Assembly (NCBI GenBank): GCA_046735115.1
Contig: JBKPSR010000106.1
Coordinates: 1-19,424 of the forward strand
Source: JACVRW01 sp046735115
Lineage (GTDB): Bacteria; Actinomycetota; Thermoleophilia; Solirubrobacterales; Thermoleophilaceae
Reading direction: 5' to 3'
DNA: 19,424 bases
Shown here: piece by piece, positions 14,429-19,424 of the stretch
Numbering within the stretch: the stretch's first letter is position 1
Layout of the letters: each line of letters starts with the position of its first letter
The notes under the pieces: generated by a model
Seen by the model: the letters and a program-made list of their open reading frames with translations, nothing else
Database searches by the model: none
What the model was told of the DNA's origin: nothing
Translations under genes and position numbers: made by a program

Positions 14429-15547
14429 GTGGAGCGCTTTCACATCGAGGTCCCGCAGGCGGAGCTCGATTACCTGCGCGACCGCCTGCGCGGCACTCGC
14501 TGGCCGGAGCGTGAGACGGTGGACGACTGGTCACAGGGCGTGCCGCTCGCATACCTGAAAGAGCTGTGCGGCTACTGGGCGAGCGACTACGACTGGCGCG
14601 CGACGGAGGCGAGACTCAACGCGCTGCCCCAATTCCGGAGCGATATCCAGGGCCTCGGGATCCATTTCATCCACGTGCGGTCCGATGATCCGGACGCGAT
14701 CCCGCTCGTGATGACCCACGGGTGGCCCGGATCGATCGTCGAGTTCCTGAAGGTGATCGGGCTACTCAGCCGGGAGTTCCACCTCGTCGTCCCGTCGCTG
14801 CCCGGCTACGGCTTCAGCGACAAGCCGAAGGCCGTCGGCTGGGGGATCGAGCGGATCGCGGACGCCTGGGCGGAGCTCATGGCGCGACTGGGCTACGAGC
14901 GCTACGGCGCGGTCGGAAGCGACTGGGGGACGAGCATCAGCACGCTGCTGGGCCAGCGCGACCGTGAGCACGTCCTCGGCATCCACCTGATCCCGCCGCT
15001 GGCGCCACCCGATCCGGACACCTTCGACGAGCTCACCGCCTTCGAGCGCGCCGCGCTCGACGATCTCGAGCGCGTCTCCAAGCGGGAGTCCGGCTACTCG
15101 CAGGAGCACGCGACCCGGCCTCAGACGATCGGCTACTCGCTCGCCGATTCGCCTGCCGGCCTGTGCGCTTGGGTGGTGGAGAAGTTCTGGGCCTGGACCG
15201 ACTGCGACGGCCATCCGGAGAACGCCGTCAGCCGCCAGGAGCTGCTCGACAACCTGATGCTCTACTGGCTCCCGCGGACCGGCGCGTCCTCCGCCCGGCT
15301 CTACTGGGAGAGCATCAGGCAGGTGAACGAATGGATCGGCGGGGCGGCGACCGACACGGTCGACGTGCCGACCGGCTGCTCGATCTTCCCGAAGGAGATC
15401 CAGCGTCCCTCACGCCGCTGGGCCGAGCGCCGCTTCACGGACATCCGCCACTGGGGCGAGCCGGACCGCGGCGGCCACTTCGCCGCTCTCGAGCAGCCGG
15501 AGCTGTTCGTCGACGAGCTGCGAGCTTTCTTCCGGCAGCTTCGCTAG
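14429..15547 (+). CDS. Epoxide hydrolase, EHN-domain alpha/beta hydrolase (microsomal EPHX1 type)
   Basis: The 372-residue product has the N-terminal EHN lid domain (FHIEVPQAELDYLRDRLRGTRWPE, DDWSQGVPLAYLKEL) and an alpha/beta-hydrolase core. HGWPGS (97-102) forms the oxyanion region, Asp165 in GAVGSDWGTS is the nucleophile, Glu323 in SIFPKEI fits the charge-relay acid, and His350 in DRGGHFAALEQPELF is the base. Such enzymes open epoxides to vicinal diols, some in secondary metabolism and some in detoxification; the substrate is unknown. The GTG at 14429 is 6 bases after yceD, in the place where rpmF is usually found. The gene ends convergently with the ECF41 sigma factor gene, both stops lying in one CTAG. 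Confidence 0.93.
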   Translation: MERFHIEVPQAELDYLRDRLRGTRWPERETVDDWSQGVPLAYLKELCGYWASDYDWRATEARLNALPQFRSDIQGLGIHFIHVRSDDPDAIPLVMTHGWPGSIVEFLKVIGLLSREFHLVVPSLPGYGFSDKPKAVGWGIERIADAWAELMARLGYERYGAVGSDWGTSISTLLGQRDREHVLGIHLIPPLAPPDPDTFDELTAFERAALDDLERVSKRESGYSQEHATRPQTIGYSLADSPAGLCAWVVEKFWAWTDCDGHPENAVSRQELLDNLMLYWLPRTGASSARLYWESIRQVNEWIGGAATDTVDVPTGCSIFPKEIQRPSRRWAERRFTDIRHWGEPDRGGHFAALEQPELFVDELRAFFRQLR

Positions 15548-16461
15548 CGCTGACCCTTCAGCAGCGCGACCACGTCGGCTACCTCGCCGACGTGCCCGAG
15601 CTTGTCCGGGTTGGCGATCGACCGGATGGCCTGCACGCGCCCGTCGGCGATGTCGAGCGCCATCACACCGACCACGCCGCCGCCCGCCATCAGCACGGCG
15701 CCGGGCTGGCCGTTGACCTCGACCTCGCGAATCTCCCCGTGGGGCACCTTTTCGCCCAGGCGGAACCAGGCGTGGAGCGTCCGGGCCACACGGCGGGCGC
15801 CGAACAGGGCGCGCGCCAAGGCCGGCGCCTTGCCGCCACCGTCGCCGTGGAGCACGACGTCGTCGGCGAGCAGGGCCTCAAGCGCCGCGACGTCGCCCTC
15901 CTGGGCAGCCGCGAAGAACCGGTGCGCCAGCTCCTCGCGCTGCTCGCGAGACGCCTCGAAGCGCGGTCGCCCCTCCTCGACGTGGCGGCGGGCGCGGGCG
16001 GCGAGCTGGCGCGCGTTGTCCTCGCTCTTCCCGACGATCTCCGCGACCTCGGCGTAGCCGTAGTCGAACACGTCGTGAAGCAGGAAGGCGGCGCGCTGCT
16101 CGGGCGACAGGCTCTCCAGCACCACGAGGAACGCCATTGACAGCGAGTCCGCCATCTCGGCGTGGCGCGCCGGGTCCTCCGAGCTGTCGCTCACGAGCGG
16201 CTCCGGCAGCCACTCGCCGACATAGCTCTCGCGCCGCACGCGCGCGGAGCGCAGCACGTCGATCGAGAGCCGACTCGCGACAGTGGACACGTAGGCACGC
16301 GGCGACCCGATCCGCTCGCCCCGCTCCAGCGCGGTGTGCAGCCGCAGGAGTGCCTCCTGGACCACGTCTTCCGCCTCCGCCACGCTGCCGAGCATCCGGT
16401 AGGCGATGGCGAAGGCGGAGGGGCGGAGCTCCTCGAGGAGCTCGTCGTGCGGCTCGGTCAC
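15544..16461 (-). CDS. ECF41-group RNA polymerase sigma factor with fused SnoaL-like C-terminal domain (SigJ-like)
   Basis: The 305-residue product has sigma region 2 (YRMLGSVAEAEDVVQEALLR, 21-40), a linker with WLPEP (84-88), sigma region 4 (LSPEQRAAFLLHDVFDYGYAEVAEIV, 118-143) and a SnoaL-like extension with DGGGK (207-211) and NPDKL (284-288). WLPEP, DGGGK and NPDKL are the signatures of ECF41. In this group the fused domain controls the sigma factor in place of an anti-sigma factor, and the gene typically neighbours a carboxymuconolactone decarboxylase, oxidoreductase or epimerase gene. Here that partner is the SDR just upstream, whose stop overlaps this GTG start (GTGA). The frame is open further upstream, but only inside the SDR gene. 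The activating signal is unknown. Confidence 0.96.
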   Translation of the reverse strand: MTEPHDELLEELRPSAFAIAYRMLGSVAEAEDVVQEALLRLHTALERGERIGSPRAYVSTVASRLSIDVLRSARVRRESYVGEWLPEPLVSDSSEDPARHAEMADSLSMAFLVVLESLSPEQRAAFLLHDVFDYGYAEVAEIVGKSEDNARQLAARARRHVEEGRPRFEASREQREELAHRFFAAAQEGDVAALEALLADDVVLHGDGGGKAPALARALFGARRVARTLHAWFRLGEKVPHGEIREVEVNGQPGAVLMAGGGVVGVMALDIADGRVQAIRSIANPDKLGHVGEVADVVALLKGQR

Positions 16462-17402
16462 GCGGCCACCTCGGCGAAGCCCTCGCGCCAGCTCGGGTGC
16501 CTCGGCGCCCAGCCGAGCTCCTGCTTCGCCTTCTTGTTCGAGGCACCGCGCACGTCGGTCATCATGACCACCCCGACCTCGCCCGCGACGAGCCGCCCAA
16601 GCCAGCGCGGCACGTGCCGCGGGCGCTTCGCGCCCATGGCGTGGGCCGCGGCCGGCAGCCACTCCGCGACGGGGGCGGGGTCGTCGTCGACGATGTTGTA
16701 AATGCCCGGCCGCCCGCGGGTGACGGCGGCCACGGTCGCCTCCGCGGCGTCCTCGATGTGGACGAACGACCAAATGCCGCCGCCGTCGCCGACGACGGGG
16801 AACTTGCGCTCGCGGATCTGCTTGACCTGCTCGCCGCCCTCGGCGCTGAGCGAGGTGCCCGGCCCGTAGAAGCCGCCGTAGCGAAGCACGATGCCCTCGG
16901 TCCAGTGTGCGCCCGTCACGGCGCGCTCGAGGTGGCGGATCGCGTCGAACGACTGCCTCATCCCGTCCGGGATCGAGGGATCCAGCGGGTCGTCCTCGGA
17001 CTTGACCGGTCCACCCGTCCGGGCGAACGGCCAGCCGGCAAAGCTCTGGGCGATGAAGCGCTTCACGCCCGCCGCGCGGCCGGCGGCGAGCAGGTGGTCC
17101 GTGGCCTCGGTGCGCAGCCGGTTCGTCTCCTCGAACGTGCGGTCGAAGTGGCGAACGTCGAAGCGCCGGTTCAGGGCGGTGAGCTCATGGATGATCACGT
17201 CGGGCTCGGCCCCGGCGACCACGCGCGCCACATCATCCGGGTCGAGCACGTCGGCCACCACGCCGCGCGCCCCCAGTGACCGGATCGCGTCGAGCTTCCC
17301 CTCGCTGCGGGTGATGCCGGTGACGTCGTGGCCCTCGGCCGCCAGCCGCGGCAGCAGCTGCTTGCCCATGGCGCCCGTCGCGCCGGCTACGAGGATCTTC
17401 AT
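16458..17402 (-). CDS. NAD(P)-binding epimerase/SDR-like oxidoreductase, partner of the ECF41 sigma factor
   Basis: The 314-residue product is an atypical extended SDR. It has the Rossmann glycine motif GATGAMG (7-13), ADVLDPDDV (50-58), RFIAQSFAGWPFARTGGPVK (115-134), LRYGGFYGPG (173-182) and FVHIEDAAEATVAAV (213-227). The canonical YxxxK catalytic pair is missing: the matching stretch near 148-160 reads MRQSFDAIRHLER. Substrate and even catalysis are therefore open. It is preceded by AGGAGG (17408-17413), 5 nt before the ATG, and by an ECF41-type promoter. Its stop overlaps the sigma factor start. Position and promoter suggest it is a direct target of the sigma factor. Confidence 0.92.
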   Translation of the reverse strand: MKILVAGATGAMGKQLLPRLAAEGHDVTGITRSEGKLDAIRSLGARGVVADVLDPDDVARVVAGAEPDVIIHELTALNRRFDVRHFDRTFEETNRLRTEATDHLLAAGRAAGVKRFIAQSFAGWPFARTGGPVKSEDDPLDPSIPDGMRQSFDAIRHLERAVTGAHWTEGIVLRYGGFYGPGTSLSAEGGEQVKQIRERKFPVVGDGGGIWSFVHIEDAAEATVAAVTRGRPGIYNIVDDDPAPVAEWLPAAAHAMGAKRPRHVPRWLGRLVAGEVGVVMMTDVRGASNKKAKQELGWAPRHPSWREGFAEVAA

Positions 17403-17407
17403 TGTGG

Positions 17408-17413
17408 CCTCCT
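17408..17413 (-). promoter_or_regulatory. Strong ribosome binding site (AGGAGG) of the SDR gene
   Basis: AGGAGG on the minus strand lies 5 nt before the ATG at 17402. It stands out because most other genes here lack such a site, and it fits a transcript with a real 5' leader starting from the ECF41-type promoter. Confidence 0.75.
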
Positions 17414-17435
17414 GTCTTCGGGGTTCTACCCCCTT

Positions 17436-17462
17436 GACGAGGCTAGGCCTGGGTCTGTGACA
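17436..17462 (-). promoter_or_regulatory. ECF41-type promoter, TGTCACA-N16-CGTC
   Basis: On the minus strand TGTCACA (17456-17462) is followed by exactly 16 bases and CGTC (17436-17439). This matches the published consensus for ECF41-dependent promoters. It ends 33 bases before the SDR start codon, leaving room for the AGGAGG site. The -35 element lies in the last codons of the GMC oxidoreductase gene. The operon it heads encodes an ECF41 sigma factor, which implies autoregulation. Confidence 0.85.
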
Positions 17463-19035
17463 GCTCCGTCTGCCCTCCGACGGGGACCTCGCCCTTGATC
17501 AGGTCGGCCGCCCGCTCAGCAAGGGCGATCACGGGCCCGTTCGTGTTGCCGCGCGGAACGGTCGGCATCACCGAGGCGTCCACCACGCGCAGGCCCTCCA
17601 CGCCGCGCACCTTGAGCTCGCGGTCGACCACGGCGCTCGGCTCGTCGCCCATGCGGCAGGTGCCGACGGGGTGGTAGAGCGTCTGGAGCCGCTGGCGGCA
17701 GTGCCCCTCGATGTCCTCGTCGGACCTCGATTCCGGGCCGATCAGCATCCCCGTCGAGAGCTCGCCGAGCCGGCCGCTCTCGCAGATCTCGAGGCAGGTG
17801 CGCACGCCCGCGACGGCGGCGGCCACGTCGTCCGGGTGCTGGAGGTAGTTGTGGAGGATCAGCGGCTTGGCGGTCGGGTCCGGCGAGCCGAGCGCGACGA
17901 ACCCACGACTCTTCGGCTTGAGCACGCAGGCGCCGACGGCGAAGCCGTGGCCGTCGCCGGGCACGAGGCCCTCGGACTGGAACCGGGCGGGCGCGAAATG
18001 GATCTGGATGTCGGGCGCCTCGAGGTCGTCGCGGGTCCGGATGAAGCCGCCCGCCTCCGCGATGTTCGAGGTCAGTGGGCCGCGGCCCTCGCCCTCGAAC
18101 AGCGCGAGGTTCTCCTCGTTCAGCGCGCCGAACAGCGAGATCTCCTCGTCGATCCCCCAGACCGCGCCCATGTTGGGGTGGTCGTGCAGGTTGAGCCCGA
18201 TCTCCGGCGACTCGGCCACCACCTCGATCTGCAGCTCCTGCAGCTCGGCGGGGCGCCCGATGCCGGACAGCATCAAGAGTTGCGGCGAGTTGTAGCTGCC
18301 GGCGCACACGATCACCTCGCGCTCGGCTCGGTTCACGACCATCTCGGACAGGCGCGCGCCCACTACGCCGACCGCGCGCTCGCCCTCGAACAGGATCGAG
18401 AGCGCGTGCACGTGGGTCTCGACGGTCAGGTTCGGCCGGGTCATCGCCGGGTGGAGGTAAGCCACCGCGGCGCTGCAGCGGGCGCCGTTCCGCTCCGTCA
18501 CCTGGTACCAGCCGACCCCGTCCTGCGAGCCGTCGTTGAAGTCCGCGTTCGCGGGCAGGCCATGGGCGGCCGCGCAGTCGAGGAAGGCCTGTGCCAGCGG
18601 GTTGCGGGAGCGCCCGTCCGCGACCGAGAGCGGACCGCCGGCGCCGTGAAACTCGCTCTCGCCGCGCTCGTTGTCCTCCGAGCGCTTGAAGTAGGGGAGC
18701 AGCTCGTCCCAGGTCCAGTCGGGCCCCCACTCGTCGTAGTCGAGCGGGTTTCCGCGTATGTAGACGAGCGCGTTGATCGACGAGGAGCCCCCCAGCACCT
18801 TCCCGCGCGGGAGGTAGACGCGACGGTCGTTCGCGTACGGCTCGTAGATCGTCGAGTGGTCCCAGTCCTGCGCCGACCGGTACAGCGCGGAGAACGCCGC
18901 CGGCAGGTGGACGAGCTCGTTCGTGTCGGGCCCGCCGGCCTCGAGCAGCAGCACCGACACGTCCGGGTCCTCGGTGAGACGGTTGGCCAGCACGCAGCCG
19001 GCCGAGCCGGCCCCGACGATCACGTAGTCGTACAT
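17443..19035 (-). CDS. GMC-family FAD-dependent oxidoreductase (choline/alcohol dehydrogenase-like)
   Basis: The 530-residue product has the FAD-binding GAGSAG (8-13) and LLLEAGG (29-35), the GMC signature around PRGKVLGGSSSINALVYIRG (76-95), the second signature GSYNSPQLLMLSGIG (246-260), and the C-terminal catalytic region with His455 in YHPVGTCRMG and Asn499 in PRGNTNGPVIALAERAADLI. The family oxidises primary alcohols (choline, aliphatic, aromatic or polyethylene glycol) to aldehydes; the substrate here cannot be told. It has no signal peptide, so it should be cytoplasmic. The ATG at 19035 is preceded by TAGCGT with 6-nt spacing. It runs in the same direction as the SDR-ECF41 pair, 40 bases upstream, but that pair has its own promoter. 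Confidence 0.94.
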   Translation of the reverse strand: MYDYVIVGAGSAGCVLANRLTEDPDVSVLLLEAGGPDTNELVHLPAAFSALYRSAQDWDHSTIYEPYANDRRVYLPRGKVLGGSSSINALVYIRGNPLDYDEWGPDWTWDELLPYFKRSEDNERGESEFHGAGGPLSVADGRSRNPLAQAFLDCAAAHGLPANADFNDGSQDGVGWYQVTERNGARCSAAVAYLHPAMTRPNLTVETHVHALSILFEGERAVGVVGARLSEMVVNRAEREVIVCAGSYNSPQLLMLSGIGRPAELQELQIEVVAESPEIGLNLHDHPNMGAVWGIDEEISLFGALNEENLALFEGEGRGPLTSNIAEAGGFIRTRDDLEAPDIQIHFAPARFQSEGLVPGDGHGFAVGACVLKPKSRGFVALGSPDPTAKPLILHNYLQHPDDVAAAVAGVRTCLEICESGRLGELSTGMLIGPESRSDEDIEGHCRQRLQTLYHPVGTCRMGDEPSAVVDRELKVRGVEGLRVVDASVMPTVPRGNTNGPVIALAERAADLIKGEVPVGGQTELSQTQA

Positions 19036-19041
19036 GAGGCG

Positions 19042-19047
19042 ACGCTA
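19042..19047 (-). promoter_or_regulatory. Probable -10 box (TAGCGT) for the GMC oxidoreductase gene
   Basis: On the minus strand TAGCGT is followed by 6 nt and the ATG at 19035. A TTGCCC (19065-19070) 17 bases upstream is a plausible -35. Hexamer and spacing are identical to those before the GFA gene, and there is no Shine-Dalgarno sequence. Confidence 0.55.
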
Positions 19048-19098
19048 ACCGGGCGGTGTGAGGCGGGCAAGTACGCGGGTGCCGGCGAACCCGCCAGC

Positions 19099-19104
19099 TA
19101 TCCT
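19099..19104 (+). promoter_or_regulatory. Possible -10 box (TATCCT) for rpmF-plsX
   Basis: TATCCT ends 10 nt before the rpmF ATG, in the 79-base divergent spacer. A separate promoter would be needed because rpmF is cut off from yceD by genes on the other strand. No clear -35 was seen. Confidence 0.45.
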
Positions 19105-19114
19105 TGCGGCCCTC

Positions 19115-19315
19115 ATGGCCGTCCCCAAGCAGAGACAGTCCCATTCGCGGACGAACAAGCGACGCTCGCAGCACAGAATCGTGACGCCGGGGCTGCGTAG
19201 CTGTCCGCGCTGCGGCGCCGCGCGCCGCCCCCACCGCGTGTGCCAGAACTGCGGCACGTACGCCGGCCGCGAGGTCATCGTGCAGCAGCCCGGGGTCGAC
19301 TCAGACAACGAGTGA
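19115..19315 (+). CDS. rpmF: 50S ribosomal protein L32, zinc-binding form
   Basis: The 66-residue product starts MAVPKQRQSHSRTNKRRSQHR, the canonical L32 N-terminus, and has a four-cysteine zinc ribbon (Cys30, Cys33, Cys43, Cys46 in SCPRCGAARRPHRVCQNCG) followed by TYAGREV. It is a component of the 50S subunit. The ATG at 19115 is fixed by the conserved N-terminus. Its stop overlaps the plsX GTG as GTGA, the usual rpmF-plsX order in many bacteria. Confidence 0.97.
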   Translation: MAVPKQRQSHSRTNKRRSQHRIVTPGLRSCPRCGAARRPHRVCQNCGTYAGREVIVQQPGVDSDNE

Positions 19316-19424
19316 TCGCTGTCGACGCGAACGGCGCCGACCAGGGGCCGGCCGCAGTCGCTGAGGGGGTCGCCCGGTCGGGGATCCCCGTTCTCCTGTT
19401 CGGCCCGGCCGGCGAGATCGCCGG
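19312..19424 (+). CDS. plsX: Phosphate acyltransferase PlsX (N-terminus only, cut by window edge)
   Basis: The GTG at 19312 overlaps the rpmF stop and opens a frame running to the window end: IAVDANGADQGPAAVAEGV, then IPVLLFGPAGEIA. This matches the PlsX N-terminus (usually IAVDAMGGDHAP, then a strand ending in LVG or similar). PlsX makes acyl-phosphate from acyl-ACP for phospholipid synthesis. The signature loop departs from the consensus at several positions (ANGADQGP for AMGGDHAP). Position after rpmF supports the call; only 37 residues are visible. Confidence 0.85.
   Translation, partial: MIAVDANGADQGPAAVAEGVARSGIPVLLFGPAGEIA

Noticed and set aside
16137..17279. Plus-strand open frames opposite the ECF41 sigma factor, SDR and GMC genes
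   Set aside because: Low-complexity translations; the minus strand encodes complete, recognisable proteins across the same bases.
12976..19114. Possible mobile-element origin of the accessory cassettes
   Set aside because: No transposase, integrase, tRNA-flanked att site or direct repeat was seen at the cassette edges, and base composition looks like the neighbours'.

Overview
The window is about 70% GC and almost gapless: 20 protein-coding genes, two of them cut by the window edges, and no stretch over 300 bases without a gene. Gene content, GC and order point to a high-GC actinobacterium, most likely of the deep-branching Thermoleophilia (Solirubrobacterales/Gaiellales type). That placement is inference from gene order and protein style, not from a marker phylogeny. 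No tRNA, rRNA, CRISPR array, transposase or integrase was seen.

Layout. (1) 1-1143, minus: a GT39/ArnT-like membrane glycosyltransferase, C-terminus cut off. (2) 1211-4661, plus: a tight riboflavin operon, ribD-ribE-ribBA-ribH, with overlapping or nearly overlapping junctions; the RibB half of RibBA has Gln where family members I know have a metal-binding His. (3) 4658-5902, minus: a secreted GH6-fold protein that has lost both catalytic Asp positions. (4) 6064-7071, plus: a PLP-dependent threonine aldolase. (5) 7078-12975, plus: the conserved bacterial block rpmB-fakA(yloV)-recG-rsmD-coaD-DivIVA-like gene, with a small SnoaL/NTF2-like gene inserted between recG and rsmD. (6) 13061-13882: a GFA-fold zinc protein and a glyoxalase I-like protein, then yceD (13910-14422). 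(7) 14429-19035: epoxide hydrolase (+), then on the minus strand a GMC oxidoreductase, an atypical SDR and an ECF41 sigma factor. (8) 19115-end: rpmF and the start of plsX, resuming the conserved block.

In many bacteria the DivIVA-like gene, yceD, rpmF and plsX (or rnc) are close neighbours. Here two accessory cassettes split them. Most cassette genes act on reactive electrophiles or redox chemistry (epoxide, aldehyde, alcohol, alpha-oxoaldehyde), so the insertions may form a small detoxification/redox island. Its clearest regulatory unit is the SDR-ECF41 pair: upstream of the SDR lies TGTCACA-N16-CGTC, matching the promoter described for ECF41 sigma factors, so the unit is probably autoregulated.

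A second window-wide signal is a TAnnnT -10-like hexamer 6-11 nt upstream of eight gene starts that mostly lack a Shine-Dalgarno sequence, which suggests widespread leaderless transcription.
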